DNA from: Gemmatimonadaceae bacterium
GTDB taxonomy: Bacteria; Gemmatimonadota; Gemmatimonadetes; Gemmatimonadales; Gemmatimonadaceae
DNA length: 64,000 nucleotides
Direction: 5' to 3'
Assembly (NCBI GenBank): GCA_019637355.1
Contig: JAHBVT010000001.1
Coordinates: 620,001-684,000, forward strand
The position numbers and the translations under genes were made by a program. Position 1 is the first letter of the stretch; the number at the start of each line of letters is the position of its first letter. Positions 28,830 through 36,283 of the stretch are shown in pieces. The notes under the pieces are model-generated. The model searched no databases. It had not been told where the DNA came from and saw only the letters and a list, made by a program, of their open reading frames with translations.

Positions 28830-29756
28830 TCAGTTCTCCTTCGTCACGGGATCAACGTCCGAAACGAAATCAGGCCGTCTACTGAGTGCGGCCGATCGCT
28901 CTGAGGCGCTTGCTCTTCGTAGTGGGGCAAGGCGAACAGTCTCGCGCCCATCGTTCGGTCCGCGAGTGTCGCGCCGGAGTCCAACCGCGGGCTGGCGCCA
29001 TCCTTGAAAGTGCCCAACGAGGACGGACGTGGCCCGTCGAGAAGCACTTCCTTGCGCGGTGCGAAGGAGAACGTCGTTCGCGAGCGAAACATCCCAGACG
29101 GCGTTCGCCGCCGAGAAGGGCCGAGAGCGAAGCAGTAGTCGTGGAGCTGCAGCGACAAGCGTGCCGGTTCTCATCGATGCGGTCACCGCAGCGTCTTCCG
29201 GCGCGACGGGAATGCGACCGCCAACTGGCACGCCGAAGAAGAAGAAGTTGTGAAGCCCGGGAGCAGAGATGCGTCCTTCATGTGTGCGTGCGTCTCCAGC
29301 GAGAGCAGACACTGCCACCAGGACCTCCTGCGTGCCGCCGTAGCAAAGCCCGACGAGCCAACGCGAAGCGGTCATCTTCTGAATCAGTGGATCAATGTGT
29401 TCCGCGGTCGGCTCGTACGCGCTCACCGCGTAGTACGCTCGCGGGCATGGTTGCAGGTCGTCAGCGTGAATCTTCGCGCCACGATCGCGCTCTGCGACTG
29501 GGCGAACGAAGCCGACAGTGCTCCGCCACCAGGCTATGGCGAGCTGCTTCGCATCAGACTCGGAGATCTCGCCCGGTGCCTGCAGGGCGAGCACGAATCG
29601 TCCCTCTGCATCTAACTGGCTCTGTGCCTCGACAGTAAGAGCGGCACGCAATTCACTCTCCGTGGCCGCCGTGGGAAGCTTCGCGTCTGCGCACGCGAGT
29701 ACTCCCGCGAGCTGTAACGCAACCACGGCGGTAGCGTGTCGTCGACTCAACGTCAT
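28830..29756 (-). CDS. Lipoprotein of unknown family (paralogue B)
   Basis: 308 aa. Start at 29756 chosen by a good GGAGG site 4 nt upstream; lipobox ALQLAGVLAC. Shares with the product of 25316-26254 the pattern I-x-x-x-DLxPC-x-R-x-Y, W-x-V-x-LC, G-x-I-x-x-x-G, P-E-x-A-A and GT near the same positions. Two conserved Cys (in QPC and GLC) may form a disulfide. The C-terminal third (RRATSVLVGHFQGWRQPAV onwards) is arginine rich and does not match the paralogue, so it may be frameshifted. Leads a two-gene operon with the PKD lipoprotein. Confidence 0.62.
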   Translation of the reverse strand: MTLSRRHATAVVALQLAGVLACADAKLPTAATESELRAALTVEAQSQLDAEGRFVLALQAPGEISESDAKQLAIAWWRSTVGFVRPVAERDRGAKIHADDLQPCPRAYYAVSAYEPTAEHIDPLIQKMTASRWLVGLCYGGTQEVLVAVSALAGDARTHEGRISAPGLHNFFFFGVPVGGRIPVAPEDAAVTASMRTGTLVAAAPRLLLRSRPFSAANAVWDVSLANDVLLRTAQGSASRRATSVLVGHFQGWRQPAVGLRRDTRGPNDGRETVRLAPLRRASASERSAALSRRPDFVSDVDPVTKEN

Positions 29757-30313
29757 AGCGCCTCCAATAGGGTAGAGAGTTTGCAAGGCCGCATGAACAA
29801 GAATGACGTCTGCTTCTGACAGAGTGACGCGCGAGCGAGACGGCAGATGTCCGCCTTAAGTCAGATTATGCCTTCTCCGCCAAGATCTTGTCGCCTTGCA
29901 TCACGAGGATGAATGACGGGCGCGGAAGGCGCAAGTAGCCTAGGTCAATACTGCGAAGGCGAGAGCGGCGCTGCCGAATGCAAGCGGGACCGTCAAGGGC
30001 GCGGCGTAGGGACGGCGCTGTCGCGTCAATCGAGGTGCTGGCGTCTAATCGTGCAACAAGTTGAGCGGCCAGAAGCGTCTGGGGCCCAATTGTCACAAGT
30101 GGTGGCGCTACGACTTGCGTCTGCACCAAGTCACTGGCACCTGTGCGCCGAACGCACGATGATACACACACGATGGGTCGAGTAGACGAGAGGAACTGCG
30201 GCCCGACGAGAGGCCGTGCTCGCGGGTGCGACCTGAGTCAGCTGAAGGCCATATTTGTGAACGGCACAGCGTTCGTGCTATTGCCCTGTGTCTGCGGTGA
30301 ACCCGCGGCGTGC
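29757..30313. other. Gap with possible attC remnant and an unsupported small ORF
   Basis: At 29803-29872 there is GACGTCTGCTTCTG on the left and CGGCAGATGTC ... GATTATGCC on the right, which resembles a heavily decayed attC. A minus-strand frame at 29866-30171 (101 codons, ending LRLPRPSFILVMQGDKIL) has no start context or family and is not called as a gene. Nothing else was found. Confidence 0.35.
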
Positions 30314-30451
30314 GTATAACGTGTGCTTCTGCTGTGAACGCTTCAATAAGAAGCAGTTGTGGGGCGGCCGCTAGGCCGTCCCATGCTTCAACAACCGGCC
30401 GCCCCACAACTGCATCCGCACCGCGTTCATCAGCAGCAAGCGTCGTTATGC
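30314..30451 (+). other. attC site, 138 bp (attC-9)
   Basis: R'' GTATAAC, L'' GTGTGCTTCTGCTG, stem AGTTGTGGGGCGGCCG pairing with CGGCCGCCCCACAACT, L' CAGCAGCAAGC, R' GTTATGC. The stem is intermediate between types A and B. It opens a run of seven well-spaced sites, each separated by one small gene. Confidence 0.88.
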
Positions 30452-30461
30452 GCCGCGCACG

Positions 30462-30902
30462 CTAGCGACGCGGGCACTCGCTGCCTGGCTGGAGTGCGAT
30501 GCGAAGCGTGTCAGAACGATTGGGCTGCAACGTGAGCGTGCGCACGACGGGCTCGTAGCCGAGGCGGCGGATGCGCACTGTGACGCTTCCGGCGGGCAGG
30601 GAATCGAGCAGGAACCCGCCAGTCGAGTCGCCCCATGCATGCCGCTCATACGGTGCGATGACGGATGCTTGCGCCATCGTCACCGCGCCGTTCGATCGCG
30701 CGTCGGTCACGGTGCCGAGCAATCGAGCCAAGCCGGACGCAAGTGGTGCGGCCGCTGGCAGTACCGCCGGCGCGGACGGGATAGGCTCCGCGAGACACTG
30801 CGGCGGCATATCAAGCATTGGATCGAATCCGGGCGTGCGTACGCAACTCGGAATGCCGAGCAGTACGAAGCTGTAGACTGCTAGGATGTGTCTAGTGCGC
30901 AT
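30462..30902 (-). CDS. Carboxypeptidase-regulatory-like lipoprotein, start codon inside attC
   Basis: 146 aa. Lipobox LAVYSFVLLGIPSC (Cys20), then a CarboxypepD_reg-like beta-sandwich: LLGTVTDARSNGAVTMAQAS, STGGFLLDSLPAGSVTVRIR, GYEPVVRTLTLQ. The only ATG before the signal peptide (30902) lies within the R'' box of the next attC (GCATAAC read in reverse as GTTATGC). An AGAAG from the L'' arm lies about 8 nt upstream and could act as a weak ribosome site. Runs opposite to attC polarity. Probably an outer-membrane-anchored binding protein. Confidence 0.7.
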   Translation of the reverse strand: MRTRHILAVYSFVLLGIPSCVRTPGFDPMLDMPPQCLAEPIPSAPAVLPAAAPLASGLARLLGTVTDARSNGAVTMAQASVIAPYERHAWGDSTGGFLLDSLPAGSVTVRIRRLGYEPVVRTLTLQPNRSDTLRIALQPGSECPRR

Positions 30903-31033
30903 AACGTGAGCTTCTGCTGTGAACGCTCCAATAAGAGGGGTTGGGCGGGGCCTCCGCAACCATCCTAGGGCATCCCGGAGGCCCCGCCCAACCCACTCCG
31001 CACCGCGTTCATCGGCAGCAAGCGGCGTTATAG
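30899..31033 (+). other. attC site, 135 bp (attC-10)
   Basis: R'' GCATAAC, L'' GTGAGCTTCTGCTG, type A stem GGGTTGGGCGGGGCCTCCG pairing with CGGAGGCCCCGCCCAACCC, L' CGGCAGCAAGC, R' GTTATAG. Well preserved. R'' contains the start codon of the gene at 30462-30902. Confidence 0.88.
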
Positions 31034-31083
31034 CGCGAGTCATCGGCGGCGCGCGGTCGGTCGGAGCGCGCGACAGCCTGCGG

Positions 31084-31296
31084 CTACCTTGAACGCCGGT
31101 CGAGCGTTCCGTCGAGTGACCGGCGCCGTTGGCGCCAGATCCAGAACCAGCCGCCCATCGGCAGAAGGGCGACACCGAGCGTTCGCCACCCGCCTGGCGT
31201 GGGGTCGAGCGCGACATTTCCCAAGGCCGCGAGGCAAAGCGCGACGCAGAAGATCCACATACCGAGTGCTGTGCGTTCAGAGAGTCGCGTAACCAT
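31084..31296 (-). CDS. Small two-helix membrane protein, cassette gene
   Basis: 70 aa. Two hydrophobic segments, MWIFCVALCLAALGNVAL and TLGVALLPMGGWFWIW, joined by a Pro/Gly loop, with a basic C-terminus (RQRRRSLDGTLDRRSR). AGAGGA lies about 5 nt before the ATG. The start is 28 nt from the next attC. No family recognised. Confidence 0.6.
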   Translation of the reverse strand: MVTRLSERTALGMWIFCVALCLAALGNVALDPTPGGWRTLGVALLPMGGWFWIWRQRRRSLDGTLDRRSR

Positions 31297-31323
31297 GGAG
31301 TCCTCTTGTCGAACAGGTGGTCG

Positions 31324-31458
31324 CTATAACGTATGCTTCTGCTGTGAACGCTCCAATAAGAAGGGTTTGGCGGGGCGTCCGCAACCGGCCTAGGCCATCA
31401 CGGGCGCCCCGCCAAACCCAAACCGCACCGCGTTCATCGGCAGCAAGCGTCGTTATCG
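31324..31458 (+). other. attC site, 135 bp (attC-11)
   Basis: R'' CTATAAC, L'' GTATGCTTCTGCTG, type A stem AGGGTTTGGCGGGGCGTCCG pairing with CGGGCGCCCCGCCAAACCC, L' CGGCAGCAAGC, R' GTTATCG. Contains the TAA stop of the following minus-strand gene. Confidence 0.88.
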
Positions 31459-31773
31459 CGCCGCGTCGCGAATCGATCCCAGCCATGTGGCGGCGGCAAA
31501 GGCTGTTCGCACGTCGGCGACTGCGGCGCGCGCGCTGGGAGAGTCAGTCGCAGCAACAAGGAAGCGGCTGTTGTCGCCGAACATCTCAAGAATGATGAAG
31601 TCTGTATCGCGGTAGCGGAACTCGCAGAAGTCATCGGGCGAAGGGCGGAACGGGCGATACCGACGCGTGAGGGAGGCGCCGGCCAACTGGGAAGGCACGC
31701 GGCACGCAGCGAGGCGGCCGCCCAAACCGTTTGGCACCTCGAAGCTGAGGTCGGAAACATCCCAAATCTTCAT
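31453..31773 (-). CDS. Small soluble protein of unknown family, stop codon inside attC
   Basis: 106 aa, beginning MKIWDVSDLSFEVPNGLGG and containing YRPFRPSPDDFCEFRYRD and FIILEMFGDNSRFLVAATDS. It looks like a compact alpha/beta protein without a signal peptide. The TAA stop is read from the R' box of attC-11. The start at 31773 is 23 nt from attC-12. No family could be assigned. Confidence 0.6.
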   Translation of the reverse strand: MKIWDVSDLSFEVPNGLGGRLAACRVPSQLAGASLTRRYRPFRPSPDDFCEFRYRDTDFIILEMFGDNSRFLVAATDSPSARAAVADVRTAFAAATWLGSIRDAAR

Positions 31774-31796
31774 TGCGACGAGATAGTCGGTTGTCG

Positions 31797-31893
31797 CGAT
31801 AACGTGTGCTTCTGCTGTGGACACTCCAATAGAACGCGCGGGCGCAGCCCGCGCCATCCATACCGTGGCCATCAGCAGCAAGCGTCGTTAGCC
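31797..31893 (+). other. attC site, 97 bp (attC-12)
   Basis: R'' CGATAAC, L'' GTGTGCTTCTGCTG, short type C stem CGCGGGCGCAGCCCGCG, L' CAGCAGCAAGC, R' GTTAGCC (perfect consensus). Nearly identical to attC-14. R' supplies the stop codon of the next minus-strand gene. Confidence 0.88.
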
Positions 31894-32436
31894 GGCACCC
31901 GTCCGCCGCGCCGCCCGTCGTTCGCGGATCCAGCGCCGCACCGAGTCGGCGTCGGCGGCGAGCCGAGTGGCGGTTGAGGCCAGCGAGTCCTGCGCGCCCG
32001 CGAGCGAATCCGCGGGCGACAGCGGTCGGAGCCAGGCGATCGAATCGCCCTCAAAGCTTACGGCCGCGCCCCGCGAGCTGGAGACCACGCCGCTCAGCGG
32101 CGCGGCGTAGTGCTCCGTGCGCTCTTCGGCGCAGCGGAGGGTGTCGTCGCGGAACGCGAAGTGCTGCCGGAGTCGACCGGTCTCGCCGTAGAACGTGACG
32201 CGGTAGCGCTCGATGCCTGAGGCCATCCGGTCAAACTCGAGCGAGGCGCCCTCCGCAGACATCCCTTCGAGCGAGTAGGTCTCGACAGCCACGCGCGTCG
32301 TGTCGTCGAGGAGCGCCAGGCAGCCTTCCGCGACGCGCTGCTCAGTCAACTCTTCCGCGCTCGCGGCGGGGTCGGGCGACGGGGTGCACGCAAGCCCGGC
32401 GAGCCAGGTAAGAATCGCGGCAGTGCGACGAGCCAT
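31888..32436 (-). CDS. Small lipoprotein, cassette gene, stop codon inside attC
   Basis: About 182 aa. Start MARRTAAILTWLAGLAC at 32436 was chosen because GGAGG lies 9 nt upstream; an ATG at 32445 is the alternative. Lipobox LAGLAC. The mature part has helix-rich ends (AEELTEQRVAEGCLALLDD and RLAADADSVRRWIRERRAAR) and a central beta segment (ERYRVTFYGETGRLRQHFAF). A Cys pair (GCLALL, LRCAEE) may form a disulfide. The TAA stop comes from R' of attC-12. Function unknown. Confidence 0.62.
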   Translation of the reverse strand: MARRTAAILTWLAGLACTPSPDPAASAEELTEQRVAEGCLALLDDTTRVAVETYSLEGMSAEGASLEFDRMASGIERYRVTFYGETGRLRQHFAFRDDTLRCAEERTEHYAAPLSGVVSSSRGAAVSFEGDSIAWLRPLSPADSLAGAQDSLASTATRLAADADSVRRWIRERRAARRTGAG

Positions 32437-32460
32437 GCGTTCCATCCTCCGCGCGTGTCC

Positions 32461-32595
32461 GGCTAACGTGTGCTTCTGCTGCAAGCGCTCCCGTAAAATG
32501 CGGTTGTGGGGCCGCTGCAATCCTTCCATAAAGTGAAGCAGCGGCCCCACAACCGCTACCGCACCCGCGCTTGACGGCAGCAAGCGTCGTTAGGC
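32461..32595 (+). other. attC site, 135 bp (attC-13)
   Basis: R'' GGCTAAC and R' GTTAGGC, both perfect consensus boxes. L'' GTGTGCTTCTGCTG, type B stem GCGGTTGTGGGGCCGCTGC pairing with GCAGCGGCCCCACAACCGC, L' ACGGCAGCAAGC. Best-preserved site of the array and the one used to define the arm asymmetry. Confidence 0.93.
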
Positions 32596-32630
32596 CGCGC
32601 GCGACCTTCTCTGCGCAGCGCCACTTGGGT

Positions 32631-33134
32631 CTATCGCTTCTTCCCGCCGACACCAGGCGCCGCCGTGATCTGCCGCATCCACGCGGCGATCTGGCGTGCG
32701 TCGAGTTCCTTCTCGGACCTGAGCTCTACACCACGCGTTGCCTTGCCCATCGCCACCGGGGTCACTGGCGGTACGGGCTTGAGAGAGACGCCGTTCACGA
32801 ACATGAGCTTGACATGATTGACAAATCCTCCGCAACAAAAGCACCAACCGTCCCCAACGCCATAGTACGCCATGCCCCACTTCACTGCGCGTTGCAGGCC
32901 CGGGAGCGTCTTAGCCGCCAGCGCGTCGACTCGCTCCGCGATGTCGCGTTGCGGCTGCGGCAAGCTGGCGATGTACGCTAAGACCGGCGCGTCACCGTCC
33001 GCCGCCTTCGCGGGGCTGGCCTTGCCGGTGAGCATGGATTTCTTCAACGAGGGCGATTTACCAGATGCCGTCTTGCGCTTGGCCGCCTTCGGGGCGGAGA
33101 CTGCGGCGCTCCTGCCTGTCTTCTTGGCGGGCAT
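32631..33134 (-). CDS. DUF1801-family protein, cassette gene
   Basis: 167 aa. A lysine/alanine-rich N-terminal tail of about 45 residues precedes a DUF1801 (YdhG-like) domain: VLAYIASLPQPQRDIAERVD, LPGLQRAVKWGMAYYGVGD, HVKLMFVNGVSLKPVPPVT, GVELRSEKELDARQIAAWM. The fold is of the YdhG/iron-chaperone-like superfamily, with no firm biochemical role. A GAGGAG ribosome site lies upstream. Runs opposite to attC polarity, starting 32 nt from attC-14. Confidence 0.85.
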   Translation of the reverse strand: MPAKKTGRSAAVSAPKAAKRKTASGKSPSLKKSMLTGKASPAKAADGDAPVLAYIASLPQPQRDIAERVDALAAKTLPGLQRAVKWGMAYYGVGDGWCFCCGGFVNHVKLMFVNGVSLKPVPPVTPVAMGKATRGVELRSEKELDARQIAAWMRQITAAPGVGGKKR

Positions 33135-33165
33135 ACTGTGCTCTCGCTCCTCAACGGCGGGGTCG

Positions 33166-33262
33166 GCCTAACGTGAGCTTCTGCTGCGGACACTCCAATA
33201 GAACGCGCGGGCGCAGCCCGCGCCATCCATACCGTGGCCGTCGGCAGCAAGCGTCGTTATCG
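33166..33262 (+). other. attC site, 97 bp (attC-14)
   Basis: R'' GCCTAAC, L'' GTGAGCTTCTGCTG, type C stem CGCGGGCGCAGCCCGCG followed by CCATCCATACC, L' CGGCAGCAAGC, R' GTTATCG. Twin of attC-12, so one of these two cassette ends probably arose by duplication or shares an ancestry. Confidence 0.88.
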
Positions 33263-33277
33263 CGCTTGCCGCGTTCG

Positions 33278-33502
33278 TCAGTCGATCCGAAACCGGAGGC
33301 GTTGGCGTCGCAGGCCTTCTCGGAGGAGCCGGATGCCCTTGGGCCCGACGCCGTGGAGCGCGGCGAGCTCAGGCTCGGACCAGCGCGCGAGCTGGGTCAT
33401 GGTGCGGATGCCGGCATGGTGCAGCGCCCGCAGGACCGGCCCACCGACCCCGTGGGGGAATGCCTCTTCGTTCGGATGTGTCGTCGAGCGTGGCTTGGTC
33501 AT
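33278..33502 (-). CDS. Small helix-hairpin-helix (RpoA-CTD-like) protein
   Basis: 74 aa. GVGGPVLRALHHAGIRTMTQLA and LAALHGVGPKGIRLLREGL form the two helix-hairpin-helix units seen in small RNA-polymerase-alpha-CTD-like or DNA-binding proteins. Probably binds DNA; the target is unknown. It fills a very small cassette (about 260 nt), opposite to attC polarity, starting 20 nt from attC-15. Confidence 0.8.
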   Translation of the reverse strand: MTKPRSTTHPNEEAFPHGVGGPVLRALHHAGIRTMTQLARWSEPELAALHGVGPKGIRLLREGLRRQRLRFRID

Positions 33503-33522
33503 GCGTCAATGCGTCGCGGTCG

Positions 33523-33657
33523 CGATAACGTGTGCTTCTGCTGCGAGCGCTCCCATAAAATGCGGTTGTGGGGCCTCGGCAAACCTTACAAAAGATGAAG
33601 CCGAGGCCCCACAACCGCTACACTAGCCGCGCTCGTCGGCAGCAAGCTTCGTTATAG
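33523..33657 (+). other. attC site, 135 bp (attC-15)
   Basis: R'' CGATAAC, L'' GTGTGCTTCTGCTG, type B stem TGCGGTTGTGGGGCCTCGG pairing with CCGAGGCCCCACAACCGC, L' CGGCAGCAAGC, R' GTTATAG. Last complete site of the array. Confidence 0.9.
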
Positions 33658-33719
33658 CGCACGCGCCAATGTTTCCTGACGTTCAATGTGCAAACGCGAA
33701 GTCAGCGCGTCCGAGCGCA

Positions 33720-34466
33720 TCACGATTCGGCGGAGTCATCATCGTCTCCATCATCGGGGAGTCCCTCAAAGTGTGCGAAGCGTCTCTTCGCGAGTGACTG
33801 TAGGCGCTCACTCTGCACAAGAAGAACTCGACGCAAGCCAGGTGCTACCTTTCTCTCGCTGATGATCTGCGCGAGACGGGCGAGCGTAGCGGCTCGACGA
33901 GCGATGCGGACGTCTGGATGGCTGCGAAGTGCGATGACGCTGTCGCTTACGATTCGTCCGCGGAACGACGCTGGCAACTTCGCCTTCTTTTGCGCTGCAG
34001 GGACCTTTTCGTTGAGCACCGCGCTGAACTCGGAGTTCTCGAGGACCTTGATGTACACGGTAGCTTCGAGTCGGTCGAGCAACTCCTTCACCGCTGGGTC
34101 GTTGGTCTTCTTGCCTTCGAGATCCGGAAGGGGATAGAGCTCAACCTCGTACACTTCGAAAGGATCGAGCACACTCATCGCCACAGCGTCAGTTCGCTGA
34201 TTCGTTAGGTGCCTGCCGACGCGCCCGCTGAGCTTCTCGCGTGTCTGTCCGACGTAAATGGGCTCGCCGTCGTAGTCGTAGAACACGTAGACGCCAAACG
34301 TGTAGGAACCCAGTCGAACCTGCTTGCCTGAGATTGGATCCTTGACCTGTTGGTCAAGAAACGCCTTGAGGGCTTTGCGAAGCTCTGCTGTATCCAGTGG
34401 CGGATGCGAGACACTGTCGCTGATCGGAGCGCTGTTCTGAACGGGCTGCTTGCTCTTGCTTCCCAT
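33720..34466 (-). CDS. GIY-YIG nuclease, likely restriction endonuclease (Eco29kI-like)
   Basis: 248 aa. GIY-YIG core FGVYVFYDYDGEPIYVGQTR with Tyr60 and Tyr71, then Arg82 and His86 in GRVGRHLTNQ, Glu134 in RLEATVYIK and a candidate Asn152. This Y-Y-R-H-E-N set matches the catalytic residues described for R.Eco29kI, a GIY-YIG restriction enzyme. The N-terminal 50 residues and the acidic tail (PDDGDDDDSAES) are outside the core. It starts 1 nt after the methyltransferase stop, so the two form an operon. The Eco29kI relation is inferred from motifs and context. Confidence 0.78.
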   Translation of the reverse strand: MGSKSKQPVQNSAPISDSVSHPPLDTAELRKALKAFLDQQVKDPISGKQVRLGSYTFGVYVFYDYDGEPIYVGQTREKLSGRVGRHLTNQRTDAVAMSVLDPFEVYEVELYPLPDLEGKKTNDPAVKELLDRLEATVYIKVLENSEFSAVLNEKVPAAQKKAKLPASFRGRIVSDSVIALRSHPDVRIARRAATLARLAQIISERKVAPGLRRVLLVQSERLQSLAKRRFAHFEGLPDDGDDDDSAES

Positions 34467-34467
34467 C

Positions 34468-35619
34468 TCACCCCACCGCCATGAGAGAACGAGTCAACAA
34501 CGGCTTGAAGAGATTCCGTGCTAGGTGACGAACCACCGGGACCGCAACGCCGTCACCGGCGAGGTGATACGCGGCGTTGTAGTTGCTCGGAAGCTTGTAC
34601 TTGTCCGGTAGTCCCATCAGCCGGGCTACTTCACGCGGCGACAAAAGTCGACTGCGAACCGACCTGCCTTCGACAACCAGTAGGGTTTGCCTGCTCGACC
34701 CACCGCCAGGCGTGCGCAGGCAGCCTGCGATACCGTCAAATCGCACTTCGGCACGCTGAATTTTCTCTCCGGTCGGAGCGACTCGAGTCCGACGGTAGAT
34801 CGTGCCGACTTGACGTTGCCCGGATTTCATCGCGTCCTTCACTTTCGCCGCGTTGAGCGGCGACATCATTGCGAGCAGCTGAGCGGTCTTCTCTTCTGAA
34901 TTCCACTCCACGCCGCTCGGGTTTTCCTCAATGATCTCAGAGAGACTCTTTCGAGCGCCTCGTGGCATCGGGACCTTCCACCAAATCCACTTCTGTTTCA
35001 GGTTGGACGGTAGCGACTCGAATGCGGCGACGACGGCCTGTGAATGCCAAGCGTTCACAGGAGCGGCAGACACAAGCTCTTCCGGCACATTGGCAGACTC
35101 GTGAACGCCAACGATGAAGAGCCTCGGCCGAGACTGTGGCAAGAAGTGCACGGCATCGATGACCATTGCCCCGACACTGTAACCCTCTTCCACGAGTGCC
35201 CCAACGATGGAGGCAAAGTCGCGCCCACGATTCGAGGTGAGCGTGCCATAGACGTTCTCGAGAGCGACGACGCTCGGAGCGCGCTCCTGTTCGTTCAGTT
35301 GTGCGATGATGCGCCAGAAGGACCAAAACGTCCCTGACCGCCCGCCCTTGAGGCCGGCTCCGTTCCCTGCAAGCGACAAGTCCTGGCACGGGAACGAGGC
35401 CCATGCCAAGTCTGCGTCTTCAGTGATCGAGTTCGCGCTCAGCTTGCCAACGTCACCGAGAACGAGCTCATCGGCCGGGCTGAAGTTCGAGCTGTACGCC
35501 GCCGCCTTCGTCCGATCTATGTCGTTGGCGAGCAAGCACTTCCAATCCGCTCCGAGCCCAAGGCGCGCCATTCCCGCACCGGCGAAGAACTCCAGAAATG
35601 TGAACGTGGGTTCGGGCAT
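34468..35619 (-). CDS. DNA (cytosine-5) methyltransferase
   Basis: 383 aa from ATG at 35619. Motif I FLEFFAGAGMARLGLG, catalytic Cys78 in ASFPCQDLSLAG (motif IV), ENV at 121-123 (motif VI), QSRPRLFIVG (motif VIII), and the C-terminal RLMGLPDKYKLPSNYNAAYH with GDGVAVPVV (motifs IX-X). The target-recognition region lies around residues 200-300. Order methyltransferase then nuclease on one transcript fits a type II restriction-modification system carried by a cassette. Recognition sequence cannot be read. Confidence 0.93.
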   Translation of the reverse strand: MPEPTFTFLEFFAGAGMARLGLGADWKCLLANDIDRTKAAAYSSNFSPADELVLGDVGKLSANSITEDADLAWASFPCQDLSLAGNGAGLKGGRSGTFWSFWRIIAQLNEQERAPSVVALENVYGTLTSNRGRDFASIVGALVEEGYSVGAMVIDAVHFLPQSRPRLFIVGVHESANVPEELVSAAPVNAWHSQAVVAAFESLPSNLKQKWIWWKVPMPRGARKSLSEIIEENPSGVEWNSEEKTAQLLAMMSPLNAAKVKDAMKSGQRQVGTIYRRTRVAPTGEKIQRAEVRFDGIAGCLRTPGGGSSRQTLLVVEGRSVRSRLLSPREVARLMGLPDKYKLPSNYNAAYHLAGDGVAVPVVRHLARNLFKPLLTRSLMAVG

Positions 35620-35742
35620 ATGAATGCGGCGGAGGGCGGAAGAAGCCTGAGAGAAGTACGGCCGAATATAGGCCGAAGTCCCGTTAGCTGCAATCATTGG
35701 ATTGCATACCGAACCAGACTAACGCGTGCGTACTCCAGAGCT

Positions 35743-35973
35743 TCAACCTTCCGGAGGGTGCAGCGTCGAGTCCTTCGCGAAGACGTAGAACTCGCCCTCA
35801 CCGACCACGTGCCGTCGGTAGAAATCTGCGTTGCTGAGCATCTTGGCGGCCTCTCCCGGATTGGTCACGGGGAGAACGGGTGGCCAAGTGATGACTTCCT
35901 GGCCGATGAGATGATCGGGAACCGCTTCCCATCGACCACCCTCTAGAATGATGAAAGCTCTTCGCTGCGCCAT
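35743..35973 (-). CDS. Small protein of unknown family, last cassette gene
   Basis: 76 aa, starting MAQRRAFIILEGGRWEAVPD and containing PGEAAKMLSNADFYRRHVVG and GEFYVFAKDSTLHPPEG. Mixed alpha/beta, no signal peptide. It lies upstream of the methyltransferase on the same strand with about 120 nt between. Its start is 15 nt from the truncated last attC, the same geometry as the other reversed cassettes. Could be a controller or an unrelated passenger. Confidence 0.58.
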   Translation of the reverse strand: MAQRRAFIILEGGRWEAVPDHLIGQEVITWPPVLPVTNPGEAAKMLSNADFYRRHVVGEGEFYVFAKDSTLHPPEG

Positions 35974-35987
35974 GACTCTCTCGGTCG

Positions 35988-35997
35988 CTATAACGTG
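35988..35997 (+). other. Truncated attC (R'' only), right end of array (attC-16)
   Basis: CTATAACGTG matches R'' and the next bases of good sites (compare attC-11), but the sequence then changes to GATTATCCG and no L'', stem or R' follows. This marks the deletion or rearrangement point at the right end of the array. Confidence 0.55.
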
Positions 35998-36210
35998 GAT
36001 TATCCGAAAAACGAACACAAACTCCCCTGCTTATTCCCCCGACTATCCTTGCAGGGAACTCACACTATCCCAAACCTCACTCCACGCTAACCCCCTGCGC
36101 AAGCACGATTTGTGCCGCACGCCTAGGCCATTTCGTACCCGGCTATCTTACCGCGCTATGCTGCAGGCAACTCGCACTATTCCATCCACATCCTTCGACC
36201 TCACCAAGCC
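35998..36210. other. AT-richer spacer with imperfect direct repeats
   Basis: No gene seen. Two imperfect copies of a GCAGGxAACTCxCACTATxCC unit lie at about 36050-36071 and 36162-36183, 112 nt apart. Composition is clearly lower in GC than the chromosome to the right. It lies between the end of the cassette array and a terminator, and may be the foreign side of the array junction. Confidence 0.45.
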
Positions 36211-36247
36211 AGAAAAGGGGCACGGACCATCGGTCCGCGCCCCTTCT
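36211..36247 (-). terminator. Intrinsic terminator of the M28 peptidase operon
   Basis: Read on the minus strand: GGGGCGCGGACC, a GAT loop, GGTCCGTGCCCC, then TTTTCT. A 12-bp GC-rich stem with a T-run about 40 nt after the peptidase stop codon. It ends the minus-strand transcription unit of 36284-41541. Confidence 0.85.
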
Positions 36248-36283
36248 CGCCCTTCCATATCTTTTCAGCCCAGCCGAAAAACC

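Noticed and set aside
29866-30171. 101-codon minus-strand ORF
   Set aside because: No start context, domain or homology is apparent, and it lies across a possible attC remnant.
30314-33657. Evenly spaced repeats as a possible CRISPR array
   Set aside because: Repeats are 97-138 bp with internal symmetry and a gene between each pair; this is attC-like, not CRISPR.
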